Numbered from the stretch's first letter, positions 34,611-44,256 are shown. The stretch: DNA of 64,000 bases from Claveliimonas intestinigallinarum (GCA_019115145.1 DXED01000048.1:35855-99854), one strand, 5' to 3'. Numbers and translations are program-made. The notes: generated by a model from the sequence alone, not told the origin.

Positions 34611-35396
34611 ATGAGTAATGTACTGATCGGTATTCTGATACCGTTTTTTGGCACCACACTGGGCGCGGCCTGCGTTTTTCTGATGCGGAGAGAGAGTATG
34701 CCGCCCCTTGTCCAGAAGGTGCTTTTGGGGTTCGCCTCCGGCGTCATGGTGGCGGCCTCCGTGTGGTCCCTTCTCATCCCGGCCATGGACATGTCCGCGG
34801 ATATGGGAAAGCTGGCATTTATCCCCGCGGCGGCGGGAGTGGCAGTGGGTATGCTCTTTCTGCTTCTGCTGGATAAGAGGGTGCCCCACCAGCACATGGA
34901 CCACAGGGAGCCGGAGGGGCCAAAAAGCAGCTGGCGCCGCTCTACCATGCTGGTCATGGCAGTGACCCTCCACAATATACCGGAGGGAATGGCAGTGGGC
35001 GTAGTGTTTGCCGGGCTTCTGGCGGACAACGCCCAGATCTCCCTCATGGGGGCCTTTGCCCTCTCCATCGGTATTGCCATCCAGAATTTCCCGGAGGGCG
35101 CCATCATTTCCATGCCCCTTAGAAGTGAGGGCGGGGCTACCAGGGGCAGGGCCTTCCTGTATGGAACCCTGTCCGGCATCGTGGAGCCGGCCGCGGCTCT
35201 TGTCACTATCCTGCTCTCGGAGCTTCTCACCCCGGTGCTTCCCTTTCTCCTGGCCTTTGCGGCGGGAGCTATGCTGTACGTGGTGGTGGAGGAGCTCATA
35301 CCGGAGGCCAACGAGGGAGAGCACAGCAATATTGGCACGATGGGCTTCGCGGTGGGATTTATCCTCATGATGATCCTGGACGTGGCCCTGGGCTGA
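34611..35396 (+). CDS. ZIP-family metal transporter
   Basis: The 261-residue membrane protein has about eight hydrophobic segments and the two ZIP metal motifs: HNIPEGMAVG near residue 120 in helix 4 and QNFPEGAIIS near 155 in helix 5. A short His-containing loop (HQHMDH near 92) lies between helices. It resembles ZupT/GufA-type transporters, which import zinc, iron or manganese. GAGGAGTAT precedes the ATG. It follows the two COG0523 genes closely, which supports a zinc-handling operon. Confidence 0.88.
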   Translation: MSNVLIGILIPFFGTTLGAACVFLMRRESMPPLVQKVLLGFASGVMVAASVWSLLIPAMDMSADMGKLAFIPAAAGVAVGMLFLLLLDKRVPHQHMDHREPEGPKSSWRRSTMLVMAVTLHNIPEGMAVGVVFAGLLADNAQISLMGAFALSIGIAIQNFPEGAIISMPLRSEGGATRGRAFLYGTLSGIVEPAAALVTILLSELLTPVLPFLLAFAAGAMLYVVVEELIPEANEGEHSNIGTMGFAVGFILMMILDVALG

Positions 35397-35441
35397 TGTG
35401 GTAACGAATGAAAAGACAAGCAGCAAAGGAGGAACAAGGAC

Positions 35442-35963
35442 ATGAAAGAGACACTGAAGGATTTAAAGGAGAGAAGGAGCGTCCGGGCCTATAAGGCGGA
35501 GCAGATCAGGGACGAGGAGCTTGAGCGGATCCTGGAGGCCGGCCTCTGGGCGCCCAGCGGTATGGGGCAGCAGCCGGTTGTCTTTGTGGCCGTGCAGGAT
35601 CCGGAGACGAGAGAACAGCTCCGGAAAATGAACGCTTCCATTATGGGGGATCCGGATACAGATCCCTTCTACGGAGCGCCCACCATCGTGGTGGTGCTGG
35701 CGGACACAGGGCGCCCCACCTATGTGGAGGACGGAAGCCTGGCCATGGGCAACCTGATGAATGCGGCCCAGGCGGTGGGACTTGGCTCCTGCTGGATCCA
35801 CAGGGCGAAGGAAGAGTTTGAGAGCGAGGAGGGGAAAAGGCTCCTGGAAAAATGGGGGCTTGGAGAAAACTATGCCGGCGTCGGACACTGCGCGCTGGGC
35901 TATGCGGCCGGGGAGAAGCCGGCAGCCAAAGAGCGCAGGCCGGGCCGCGTGATCCGGATCTGA
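35442..35963 (+). CDS. Nitroreductase-family flavoprotein
   Basis: The 173-residue protein has the FMN-binding opening RRSVRAYK near residue 12, then LWAPSGMGQQPVVFV near 38. It ends with the usual GVGHCALGYAAGE segment. It would reduce nitro compounds, quinones or flavins with NAD(P)H, with no specific substrate visible. AAAGGAGGAACAAGG precedes the ATG. It lies 45 bp after the ZIP gene and may be the last gene of that transcript; a GC-rich hairpin without a clear T-run follows at 35985-36020. Confidence 0.85.
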   Translation: MKETLKDLKERRSVRAYKAEQIRDEELERILEAGLWAPSGMGQQPVVFVAVQDPETREQLRKMNASIMGDPDTDPFYGAPTIVVVLADTGRPTYVEDGSLAMGNLMNAAQAVGLGSCWIHRAKEEFESEEGKRLLEKWGLGENYAGVGHCALGYAAGEKPAAKERRPGRVIRI

Positions 35964-36083
35964 GCTGACAGCATACAAAAGAGCGGGGCGGGGCATCCTT
36001 AAGAGGAAGGTTCCCGCCCCGGCGCTTTGCGGGCTTAAGAGAATTTTTAGAGAACCTTTATAGAAATCTTAAGAGGAGAGGTA

Positions 36084-36089
36084 TATAAT
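36084..36089 (+). promoter_or_regulatory. -10 element for the P-type ATPase gene
   Basis: TATAAT lies 30 bp before the start codon in an AT-rich patch. No convincing -35 hexamer is present at the standard distance. Confidence 0.45.
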
Positions 36090-36119
36090 AGGATAGATAT
36101 AGAGGAGACGTAAATATAC

Positions 36120-38585
36120 ATGAAGAAAAGACAAAAAAATGTGAAGAAAAAAGTAGAGGAACACAGTGAGAGGAGAAACCGGCGGATCCGCACGACCCGG
36201 TATGACCCGGACCCGGCGGAGGGGCTTAGCTCCCAGAAGGTGCAGGAGCACCGGATGCACGGGTGGACCAACATCTCGGTGGATCCGCCTGCCAAGACGA
36301 CAAAGGAGATCATACATGAAAATGTATTTACCTACTTCAACCTGATCTTTGTCGTGCTGGGCGTGCTGCTCTGCCTGGTGGGCTCCTTCCGGAACCTGAC
36401 CTTCCTCCCGGTGGTCATTGTCAACACCCTGATCGGCATTGTCCAGGAGGTGCGGTCCAAGAATGTGCTGGAGAAGATGAGCATGCTGAACGCGCCCCAC
36501 GCCAGGGTGGTCCGGGACGGAAAGGTGAGAAAGGTGAATTCCGAGGAGCTGGTGCTGGATGACATCGTCATCTTCAGCGCGGGCAATCAGATCTGCGCGG
36601 ACGCAGTGGTATCCGCAGGGGAGATACAGGTCAACGAGTCCCTGCTGACAGGCGAGTCCGACGAGATCACCAAGCGAAAGGGGGATAAGCTCATGTCCGG
36701 CAGCTTTGTGGTGTCCGGGGAGTGCCGGGCCCGGCTGGACAAGGTGGGGGAGGACTCCTACATCTCCCGTCTGACCATGGAGGCCAAGGCCATGGACGAC
36801 CAGGAGCAGTCGGAGATGATCCGCTCTCTGGACAAGCTGGTCAAGTGGGTGGGCATTATCATCATCCCCATCGGCCTGATCCTCTTTTCCCAGAGCTTTT
36901 TCTTCAACCATGAGGGCTTTTCCCAGAGCGTCACCTCCATGGTGGCGGCGGTCATCGGTATGATCCCTGAGGGACTGTATCTGCTGGCCAGCGTGGCCCT
37001 GGCGGTGAGCGCCATGCGCCTGGCCAGCCAGAAGGTGCTGCTCCACGACATGAAGAGCATCGAGACGTTGGCCAGAGTCAACGTGCTCTGTGTGGATAAG
37101 ACGGGAACCATCACGGAAAACACCATGACGGTAAACCGGGTGGAGCCCACGCTGGACTACCGGGAGAAGGAGGAGGAGTATCCGCCTCTGGAGAAAATGC
37201 TGGGGGATTTCGCGGCGGCCATGAGCGAGGACAACATCACCATGGCAGCTCTGAAGGAGTATTTCCAGGAGAATACGGGGAAAAAGCCGGTGAGCCTGAC
37301 CTCATTTTCCTCCGCAGTGAAATACAGCAGCGTCACCTACAAGGACGGCGCCTATGTGCTGGGAGCGCCGGAGATGGTCCTGCGGGACGATTATGTCCTC
37401 TATGAGGCGGAAATCGAGCAGTTTACAAAGAAAGGCTACCGTGTTCTCGTGTTCGGAAAATATGCGGGACAGATAGACGGAAAGCCCCTTACGGAGAAGG
37501 TCACGCCCCTGGGCTATGTGATGCTCTCCAACCCCATCCGGCAGAATGCGCCGGAGACCTTCGCCTACTTTGCGGAGCAGGGCGTGGACATCAAGGTCAT
37601 CTCCGGTGACAACCCGGTGACAGTGTCCGAGGTGGCCTCCCGGGCCGGCATTGCGGGGGCGGAGAACTATGTGGACGCGGGCACGCTGAAGACGGACCAG
37701 GACGTGGCGGCGGCCATGAAGAAGTACACGGTCTTCGGCCGTGTGACTCCAAATCAGAAGCGGCAGTTTGTGAATGTGCTGAAGGACCAGGGAAACACAG
37801 TGGCTATGACAGGGGACGGCGTCAACGATATCCTGGCTCTGAAGGACGCGGACTGCAGCATCGCCATGGCGTCGGGCAGCGAGGCCGCCTCCCAGGCGGC
37901 CCAGGTGGTGCTGCTGGAGTCGGATTTCTCCTGTATGCCCTCTGTGGTAATGGAGGGACGCCGGGTGGTCAACAACATCCAGAGGTCGGCAAGCCTGTTC
38001 CTTGTGAAGAATATCTTTTCCCTCCTTTTGTCCGTGTTCTCGGCGGTGTTCATGATCACCTACCCGCTGGAGCCGGCCCAGGTCTCGCTGATCAGCATGT
38101 TTACCATCGGCGTGCCCGCCTTTTTCCTGGCGCTCGAGCCCAACAAGAACCGGATACAGGGACATTTCCTCCCCAACGTCTTCCTGAAGGCGCTGCCAGG
38201 CGGACTGACCGATGTGCTGATCGTGGGAGCGCTGGTAATCTTCGGGCAGACCTTTGAGGTGGGACAGTCGGATATCGCCACGGCGGCCACCATCCTTCTG
38301 GCCATTGTGGGCTTCATGGTTCTCTGGAAGATCAGCCAGCCTATGAACCCCATCCGGATCGCTGTGCTGTCAGGCTGCGGCATTGCCCTTGTGCTCTCCA
38401 GCATCTACCTGGGTGACCTGTTTGCCATCACGGCCATGTCCACCAAGTGCATCATGCTCTTTATCGTGTTCTCCATCGCCGCGGAGCCGGTGTTCCGCTA
38501 CCTCAGCTTTGTGGTGGAGGCTCTGGGGAAATTTGGAAAGCGGCTGATCCTGTGGCATGAGAAGAATAAGGGGAAGACGGCGTAA
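36120..38585 (+). CDS. CtpE-like cation-translocating P-type ATPase
   Basis: The 821-residue P-type ATPase has the actuator loop VNESLLTGES near residue 172, the helix-4 motif GMIPEGLYLLASVALAVSA near 280, and the phosphorylation site CVDKTGTITEN near 325. The hinge MTGDGVNDILALKDAD lies near 563, and about ten membrane segments are visible. The PEGLYLL form and the overall size resemble mycobacterial CtpE and Exp7-like pumps linked to calcium uptake, not the PEGLP form of MgtA or SERCA-type pumps. The basic N-terminus (KKRQKNVKKK) is cytoplasmic. It stands alone between its promoter and a strong terminator. Confidence 0.85.
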   Translation: MKKRQKNVKKKVEEHSERRNRRIRTTRYDPDPAEGLSSQKVQEHRMHGWTNISVDPPAKTTKEIIHENVFTYFNLIFVVLGVLLCLVGSFRNLTFLPVVIVNTLIGIVQEVRSKNVLEKMSMLNAPHARVVRDGKVRKVNSEELVLDDIVIFSAGNQICADAVVSAGEIQVNESLLTGESDEITKRKGDKLMSGSFVVSGECRARLDKVGEDSYISRLTMEAKAMDDQEQSEMIRSLDKLVKWVGIIIIPIGLILFSQSFFFNHEGFSQSVTSMVAAVIGMIPEGLYLLASVALAVSAMRLASQKVLLHDMKSIETLARVNVLCVDKTGTITENTMTVNRVEPTLDYREKEEEYPPLEKMLGDFAAAMSEDNITMAALKEYFQENTGKKPVSLTSFSSAVKYSSVTYKDGAYVLGAPEMVLRDDYVLYEAEIEQFTKKGYRVLVFGKYAGQIDGKPLTEKVTPLGYVMLSNPIRQNAPETFAYFAEQGVDIKVISGDNPVTVSEVASRAGIAGAENYVDAGTLKTDQDVAAAMKKYTVFGRVTPNQKRQFVNVLKDQGNTVAMTGDGVNDILALKDADCSIAMASGSEAASQAAQVVLLESDFSCMPSVVMEGRRVVNNIQRSASLFLVKNIFSLLLSVFSAVFMITYPLEPAQVSLISMFTIGVPAFFLALEPNKNRIQGHFLPNVFLKALPGGLTDVLIVGALVIFGQTFEVGQSDIATAATILLAIVGFMVLWKISQPMNPIRIAVLSGCGIALVLSSIYLGDLFAITAMSTKCIMLFIVFSIAAEPVFRYLSFVVEALGKFGKRLILWHEKNKGKTA

Positions 38586-38591
38586 GGATAC

Positions 38592-38623
38592 AAAAAAGAG
38601 TTCCAATGAGGAACTCTTTTTTT
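38592..38623. terminator. Bidirectional terminator between P-type ATPase and HAD genes
   Basis: AAAAAAGAGTTCC (38592-38604) pairs with GGAACTCTTTTTT (38610-38622), with A and T tracts serving both convergent genes. Confidence 0.9.
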
Positions 38624-38641
38624 GTGAGGACAGGAGCGGTC

Positions 38642-39457
38642 CTATCTCATAAATTTATTGATCACATGCAGAACCCCGTTCTCATCGTTGGACTTGGTGA
38701 TGTAGTCCGCGCTGTCCCGCACAGGGGGCTGGGCGTTTGCCATGGCCACTCCCAGCCCGGCGGTCTCGATCATGGTGATGTCGTTGTACCCGTCCCCGCA
38801 GCAGATCATCTGCCGGGTGGAGAACCCGATGCTGCCCAGCAGCTTTACGAGGGCGTGGGCCTTGTCCACGCCCCTTGGCATGATCTCCAGGAAGAAAGGG
38901 TCTGAGCAGTAGATGTTCAGATAAGAGCGGAAATGGGTGGTCATGACATCCTTCATACGGCTGATCACCTCCGGCTCGCCGGTGGCCAGGAGCTTATTGA
39001 TCTGCCGGGGAATATCTGCTGTAAAGTCGCTGCTTTCCAGAATCGGCATGTGATTGATCCGGGACTCCAGCAGCGTGTACCGGTTGGGCTGTATCCCTGA
39101 GATAATGTGGTTCTCCGTGTAGGTCAGGATATCCGCACCCTCCCCGGCAAAGGACGAGGCCAGCCGGAAGGCGGGGGCGGGGGCGTCCTGGGGGAGATAG
39201 CGGTTGTACATGATCTGTCCGCTGCGGCAGTCTGTAATGCGCGCCCCGTTAAAGGAGAGAATGTAGCTCCCGTAGTCGGACAGATGGAGCTGCTTGGCCA
39301 GGGGCAGCACACCCTTTGTGGGGCGGCCGCTTGCCAGGACCACCTTTTTCCCCATCTCCTGTATATCGATCAGCGCTTCCCGGGTCTCCGGCGTGATCTC
39401 TTTTTTTGAGTTTGTCAGTGTGCCGTCCAGATCAAGGACAAGAACCTGATAATCCAT
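38642..39457 (-). CDS. Cof-type HAD phosphatase (YidA-like)
   Basis: The 271-residue protein begins VLVLDLDGTLTNSKKEI (HAD motif I), has VVLASGRPTKGV near residue 36 (motif II), and ends with MICCGDGYNDITMIETA near 220 (motif IV). It belongs to the Cof class with a C2B cap, which cleaves sugar and nucleotide phosphates. It is the last gene of the minus-strand pncB-ddl-murF run, 30 bp after murF. It is not a close copy of the HAD protein at 21731. Confidence 0.85.
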   Translation of the reverse strand: MDYQVLVLDLDGTLTNSKKEITPETREALIDIQEMGKKVVLASGRPTKGVLPLAKQLHLSDYGSYILSFNGARITDCRSGQIMYNRYLPQDAPAPAFRLASSFAGEGADILTYTENHIISGIQPNRYTLLESRINHMPILESSDFTADIPRQINKLLATGEPEVISRMKDVMTTHFRSYLNIYCSDPFFLEIMPRGVDKAHALVKLLGSIGFSTRQMICCGDGYNDITMIETAGLGVAMANAQPPVRDSADYITKSNDENGVLHVINKFMR

Positions 39458-39487
39458 GGTCTGCTCTGTTCTCCTTTGTGAAATCCC

Positions 39488-40858
39488 CTACAGCTCTCTC
39501 AGCGCCTGTACGATCCCGCTGAAGCCGAGGCTGTTGGATGCTTTTACAAGAACATTGTCCCCCTTCTGTATCAGATCTCCCAGATGAGGGATCAGCTCCT
39601 CTCTTGTGGCGAACCAGTGTGTCTCTATGTGTGAGCCGGCATCTTCAATGCCCCGGATGATCTCCCTGGCCAGCTCGTCCACGGCGATCACCACATCGGT
39701 CTCTGAGGCGGCCAGATAGGCGCCCACCTCGTAGTGGAGCTCCTTTTCGTTGCTGCCCAGCTCGCCCATCTTTCCTAGGATAGCCACCCTGCGCCCGATG
39801 CCCAGATCCAGCACATCGATGGCGGCCTTCATGGAAACCGGATTGGCGTTATAGCAGTCGTCCAGGATGATGATCCTGTCGGTCTGTATGATATTGTTCC
39901 TGCCAGCCATGAAGGGCAGATTTTCAATGCCGTCTTTGATCTGTCTGCTGTCAAGGCCCAGCACATACCCTACAGCCGCTCCGGCCAGGGCGTTGGACAC
40001 CATGTGGGAGCCGGGGGTGGGCACCAGACAGGAGAACTCTCCGGCCGGGGTGTGGATGACGCAGGAGGATCCCTTCAGCCCCTGGGACTGCACATCTGAG
40101 GCGTATACGTCGCAGTCCGGCGATGTTCCGTAGAAGAGGGGAGTCACACCTTTTACGGGCCCGATAGTGGACAGAAGAGGATCGTCCCCGTTGAGGACGA
40201 TGGAACCGCCCGGCTTCATGTCCTGGAACATCTGCGTCTTCTCCTGCATGATGCCCTCCTGTGTCTTGAGAAATTCCAAGTGGGCCACACCGATGTTTGT
40301 GATCACGCACACATCGGGCTGAGCCACGGTGGAGAGCTTGCGCATTTCACCGAAATGGTTGATGCCCATTTCCAGGACGGACACTTCATTTTCCTCCTTC
40401 AGGTCAAAGACAGTCAGGGGGAGTCCGGACTCGCTGTTTAAGTTTCCCTGGGTCTTGTGGACATTGTACTTCTGAGACAGGACAGAGGCGATCATCTCCT
40501 TTGTGCTTGTCTTTCCCACGCTGCCGGAGATGCCTACCACCTTTACGTCAAAGGAGTCCCGGTACAGCTTTGCGATGTCCAGAAGGGCCTGGGCCGTTGA
40601 CTCCACCTGGATATAGGGGAAGGCTGTCTCCCCCAGATCCTGCTCGGACACAGCGCAAAGGGCGCCCTTTTCCATGACACCCGGGATGAAGGAGTGGCCG
40701 TCCACCCGCTCGCCCTTGATGGCTACGAACACATCGCCGGGGCCGGCCTTGCGGCTGTCGATGACCACGTGGGCAGCCTCCCTTCCAAGGAGGCTGTCGC
40801 TGCCGTGATAAATGCCCCTGCAGGCCTTTGTCATATTTTCTATTGTGAGATTTTTCAT
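39488..40858 (-). CDS. murF: UDP-N-acetylmuramoyl-tripeptide--D-alanyl-D-alanine ligase
   Basis: The 456-residue Mur ligase has the ATP-binding loop GISGSVGKTSTKE near residue 110, NLNSESGLPLTV near 140, LEMGINHFGEM near 162, and the C-terminal domain segment DDCYNANPVSMKAAI near 330. The DDCYNANP signature and GLP region are specific to MurF among the ligases. It adds D-Ala-D-Ala to the peptidoglycan precursor. The preceding gene, Ddl, makes that dipeptide and ends 9 bp upstream, so the two steps are co-expressed. Confidence 0.95.
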   Translation of the reverse strand: MKNLTIENMTKACRGIYHGSDSLLGREAAHVVIDSRKAGPGDVFVAIKGERVDGHSFIPGVMEKGALCAVSEQDLGETAFPYIQVESTAQALLDIAKLYRDSFDVKVVGISGSVGKTSTKEMIASVLSQKYNVHKTQGNLNSESGLPLTVFDLKEENEVSVLEMGINHFGEMRKLSTVAQPDVCVITNIGVAHLEFLKTQEGIMQEKTQMFQDMKPGGSIVLNGDDPLLSTIGPVKGVTPLFYGTSPDCDVYASDVQSQGLKGSSCVIHTPAGEFSCLVPTPGSHMVSNALAGAAVGYVLGLDSRQIKDGIENLPFMAGRNNIIQTDRIIILDDCYNANPVSMKAAIDVLDLGIGRRVAILGKMGELGSNEKELHYEVGAYLAASETDVVIAVDELAREIIRGIEDAGSHIETHWFATREELIPHLGDLIQKGDNVLVKASNSLGFSGIVQALREL

Positions 40859-40867
40859 GTTCTTCTC

Positions 40868-41929
40868 CTATCTGTATCTGGCGTCCAGAGATTTCTCAAT
40901 GATCTGTTCGCAGAATTCACCGTACTCATATCCTGCCGCCTTTGCCGCCTTGGGCAGAAGGCTGGCGCTTGTCATGCCGGGGAGAGAGTTGACCTCCAGG
41001 CAGTAGAACTGTCCGGTGTGATTGTCTACGATAAAATCAGCCCTGCAGTACACGTTCAGGCGCAGAGCCTGGGCGGCCAGCACGCCGGTCTTCTGGATGG
41101 CCTCTGTAGTCTCCTTGTCCACGGATGTGGCGGGGCAGATCTCGGAGGCGCCGCCGCTCTGGTATTTGTGGACATAGTCGAATACGCCGCCATCGGGGAT
41201 GATCTCCACGAGAGGCAGGGCCTGACCGTCAAAGATCCCGCAGGCATATTCCCGGCCGTCGATGAAGGGCTCAATGACCACTTCGTCCTCCTTCTCGAAG
41301 GAGACGCGCATGGCCTCCCTGAACTCCTCCTCCGTATGTACAAAGTGGACTCCGATGCTGGAGCCGCCGGAGCAGGGCTTCACCACAAGGGGAAGGGGGA
41401 TCTGAAGGGTCTCAAGAGGGATGTCCTTGTTCCTCCTGGAAACATGGGTTCCGTAGGGAGTGGGAACCCCGGCGGAGTGGAAGAGATCCTTTGTCACGCC
41501 CTTATCCATGGACAGGGCGCAGCCCAGAGAGTCAGGCCCTGTGTAGCGTATTCCCAGTGTGTCAAAGGCAGCCTGCAGCTTGCCGTTCTCGCCCAGTCCC
41601 CCGTGGAGGGCCAGGAAGGTGATGTCCGCCAGACCGCACAGCTCCAGCACGTTGGGGCCCAGGAAGCTGGGGGAATCCCCGGGGCGCGAGGCCCAGAGGG
41701 CGTCAAGGTCCGGCTCGGATGTCTGGATACCTGTGGCGATCTCAAGGCCGCCTCCCGGGAGTGTGAATACGTCCTCCAGGTTTTCGGGGGCCTTCTCAAG
41801 GCCAAGGAAAGCGTCCAGAAGATAGGCGTTGTGTCCTCTCTCCCGGAGCGCCCGGCAGATACTGCCTCCGGAGCTTAAGGACACATCCCGCTCGTTGCTG
41901 TAGCCGCCTGCCAGTACAATAATATTCAT
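40868..41929 (-). CDS. ddl: D-alanine--D-alanine ligase
   Basis: The 353-residue ATP-grasp enzyme has the N-terminal GGYSNERDVSLSSG, FLALHGGLGENG near residue 110, VVKPCSGGSSIGV near 182, and the omega-loop motif FDYVHKYQSGGASE near 250. The C-terminal LEVNSLPGMT supplies metal ligands. It joins two D-alanines for peptidoglycan. AAGGAGG precedes the ATG on the minus strand. It lies between pncB and murF in a tight run. The motif after the omega loop has Lys-Tyr as in D-Ala ligases, with no sign of a D-lactate type. Confidence 0.94.
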   Translation of the reverse strand: MNIIVLAGGYSNERDVSLSSGGSICRALRERGHNAYLLDAFLGLEKAPENLEDVFTLPGGGLEIATGIQTSEPDLDALWASRPGDSPSFLGPNVLELCGLADITFLALHGGLGENGKLQAAFDTLGIRYTGPDSLGCALSMDKGVTKDLFHSAGVPTPYGTHVSRRNKDIPLETLQIPLPLVVKPCSGGSSIGVHFVHTEEEFREAMRVSFEKEDEVVIEPFIDGREYACGIFDGQALPLVEIIPDGGVFDYVHKYQSGGASEICPATSVDKETTEAIQKTGVLAAQALRLNVYCRADFIVDNHTGQFYCLEVNSLPGMTSASLLPKAAKAAGYEYGEFCEQIIEKSLDARYR

Positions 41930-41960
41930 AGAAATAAATCCTCCTTAAAAATAAAACCAA

Positions 41961-43412
41961 TTAATCCATATCCATCTGATCAAGCAGAGATTTCTTCACC
42001 TCGTAGAGTCTGTCAGACAGATCCACGTAGACCTGATGGGGGTAGAAGAGACGCTTTGTCTCCTCCCACAGGGTCTTTTTCTCCTGCTTGCAGTATTCCG
42101 CTATCTCCATGACGGAGGGCGACTGGTACACGCACTCTCCATTTCGGAAAATGGGCACAAGGATCTCCCGCATGGTGTAGGAGCCGCCCGGCAGCTTTGT
42201 CTTCTTCCATGTGTCGATGGGGTCGAAGATAAGAAGATCCTTTTCTGTGTCGTAGGTCTCGTCTGCGAAGCAGATCAGGTCTGCCCGGACCTTCCCTGTG
42301 GGCTTGTCGTAAATGCGCAGAACTGTCTTGTTCCCCGGGTTGGTGATCTTCTCCGTGTTCTCGGAAATCTTGATCTTGGGCACAAACTGTCCGGATTCAT
42401 CCTGGATGGCCGCCAGCTTGTAGACGCCGCCGAAGGAGGGGCAGTCCTTTGAGGTGATCAGGTTGGTGCCCACACCCCAGGAGGTGATAGCCGCCTGCTG
42501 CATCTTCAGGTCGTGGAGCAGGTACTCATCCAGATCGTTTGACGCGGAGATCACTGCGTCTGTAAAGCCCGCCTCGTCCAGCATGGTCCTGGCCTTCTTG
42601 GACAGGTAGGCCAGATCGCCGCTGTCCAGGCGGATACCGTACTTTTTCATGGAAATCCCCGCGTCCCGCATCTCCGTAAATACGCGGATAGCGTTGGGAA
42701 CGCCGGATTTCAATGTGTCGTAGGTGTCCACAAGGAGGATGCAGTTGTCCGGGTAGAGCTGCGCGTAATTCTTAAAGGCCGTGTACTCGTCCGGGAAGCT
42801 CATGATCCAGCTGTGGGCGTGAGTGCCGAGAACAGGCACGTCAAAGCGCTGGCCGGCCAGCACGTTGGAGGTGCCGATACAGCCGCCGATGATGGCAGCC
42901 CGGGCGCCGTAGAGCCCTGCGTCAGGGCCCTGTGCCCGGCGCAGGCCGAATTCCATGATGCCGTCTCCGCCCGCCGCGAACACGACGCGGGAGGCCTTTG
43001 TGGCGATGAGACACTGGTGATTCAGAATGTTGAGGATGGCTGTCTCCACAAGCTGGGCCTCCATGATGGGGGCAATCACCTTCAGGATGGGCTCCTTGGG
43101 GAAGATGACCGTCCCCTCGGGGATGGCGTAGATATCTCCTGTAAAGTGGAAGCCGCTCAAATAGTGGAGGAAATCCTCGCTGAACATGCCAAGGCTGCGC
43201 AGATAGTCCACGTCCTCGTATGTGAAATTCAGATTTTTTACGTACTCAATGACCTGGTCCAGGCCCGCGCAGATGGAGTAGCCTCCGTTGTTGGGGTTCT
43301 GGCGGAAGAACACATCGAAGATGACGGTCTCGTTCTGTCCTTTTTCGTAATATCCCTGCATCATGGTAAGCTCGTAGAAGTCCGTCAGCAGGGTCAAATC
43401 GTGTCTGCTCAT
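41961..43412 (-). CDS. pncB: Nicotinate phosphoribosyltransferase
   Basis: The 483-residue protein begins with the typical LLTDFYELTMMQGYY, has FGLRRAQGPDAG near residue 155, GTHAHSWIM near 195, and IRLDSGDLAYLSKKAR near 260. These match NAPRTase, which makes nicotinate mononucleotide for NAD salvage. I chose the ATG at 43412, preceded by AAAGGAG; a further upstream in-frame ATG at 43439 contains that ribosome site within its own first codons. An extended -10 (TGC-TATAAT) lies at 43463-43471 on the minus strand. ddl follows 31 bp later. Confidence 0.94.
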   Translation of the reverse strand: MSRHDLTLLTDFYELTMMQGYYEKGQNETVIFDVFFRQNPNNGGYSICAGLDQVIEYVKNLNFTYEDVDYLRSLGMFSEDFLHYLSGFHFTGDIYAIPEGTVIFPKEPILKVIAPIMEAQLVETAILNILNHQCLIATKASRVVFAAGGDGIMEFGLRRAQGPDAGLYGARAAIIGGCIGTSNVLAGQRFDVPVLGTHAHSWIMSFPDEYTAFKNYAQLYPDNCILLVDTYDTLKSGVPNAIRVFTEMRDAGISMKKYGIRLDSGDLAYLSKKARTMLDEAGFTDAVISASNDLDEYLLHDLKMQQAAITSWGVGTNLITSKDCPSFGGVYKLAAIQDESGQFVPKIKISENTEKITNPGNKTVLRIYDKPTGKVRADLICFADETYDTEKDLLIFDPIDTWKKTKLPGGSYTMREILVPIFRNGECVYQSPSVMEIAEYCKQEKKTLWEETKRLFYPHQVYVDLSDRLYEVKKSLLDQMDMD

Positions 43413-43462
43413 TGTTCTCTTTTTTAAACTCCTTTGCATTTGTATCTGAAAAAGTTATCCCA

Positions 43463-43471
43463 ATTATAGCA
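43463..43471 (-). promoter_or_regulatory. pncB extended -10 promoter
   Basis: On the minus strand TGC is followed by TATAAT, about 50 bp before the chosen pncB start. It is the likely promoter for the pncB-ddl-murF-HAD run. Confidence 0.6.
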
Positions 43472-43504
43472 CCCTGGGCATAAAAAGTAAAAACAAAGTA
43501 AAAA

Positions 43505-44239
43505 TTAAACGAGGGACTGGTTTTTTATGATAGTCTCCTGAATGATGTTCTGGCAGTAGTCCCCCAGATGCCGCCGCGTCTGCTTATCAAGCTGGTTCGG
43601 GTAGATGGGCTTTCCGTACTCCAGCACCACGTGGGTCTTTCTCACAAAGGGAAGGTGTCCCTCGAAGATGGCCTGTGTGTTGTTCATGGACATGGGGATG
43701 ACGGCGCAGCCGGTCTTCTCCGCAATCTTCAGGGCTCCGTCCTTGAAGGGCAGCATGGACAGCTCCGCCCCCTTGTTCCGTGTGCCCTCAGGGAAGATGC
43801 AGATGGAGATGCCGTTCTTCACATAGTCGATGGCCTGCAGGATAGTCTTGAGCCCCTCCTTGGGGGTGCTCCTGTCCAGGAAGAGGCAGTAGAGATTTTT
43901 CATCCAGTCCCGCAGGAGAGGGTAGCGGAGCATCTCCTTTTTCGCCACATACCCGGTCAGCCGTCTGCACCTGGAGTAGGTCAGCAGGATGTCAAAATAG
44001 CTCCTGTGGTTTCCTATATAAAGGACTGGCTCGTCGGGCACGTTTCCCTCCCCGATAACCGTCACCTTCACGCCCGCGATCTTCAGCATCAGCCGGAAGG
44101 TCCACTGCACCATCCGCAGGCAGGAGTAATCCTTCGCCCTCCGGTTCACCAGACCGACAAAATGTTCCACGATGAGAACCGGTATGCCGACGATGAGATA
44201 AACGAAAAGTACGATCACAATGGCAATAAATCTTATCAT
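43505..44239 (-). CDS. plsC: 1-acyl-sn-glycerol-3-phosphate acyltransferase
   Basis: The 244-residue protein has an N-terminal membrane helix (residues 1-25). The acyltransferase box is NHRSYFD near residue 78 (H-X4-D), and FPEGTR lies near 152. It transfers a second acyl chain to make phosphatidic acid at the membrane. AAAGGAGAGG precedes the ATG on the minus strand. A perfect 14-base tandem repeat lies directly upstream (44257-44284). The gene is followed by the pncB promoter region 92 bp away, so it is probably transcribed on its own. Confidence 0.92.
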   Translation of the reverse strand: MIRFIAIVIVLFVYLIVGIPVLIVEHFVGLVNRRAKDYSCLRMVQWTFRLMLKIAGVKVTVIGEGNVPDEPVLYIGNHRSYFDILLTYSRCRRLTGYVAKKEMLRYPLLRDWMKNLYCLFLDRSTPKEGLKTILQAIDYVKNGISICIFPEGTRNKGAELSMLPFKDGALKIAEKTGCAVIPMSMNNTQAIFEGHLPFVRKTHVVLEYGKPIYPNQLDKQTRRHLGDYCQNIIQETIIKNQSLV

Positions 44240-44256
44240 AATCCAGAAGCCTCTCC

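Noticed and set aside
35985..36020. GC-rich stem GGGGCGGG/CCCGCCCC after the nitroreductase gene as a terminator
   Set aside because: The stem is good but no T tract follows, so termination is uncertain.
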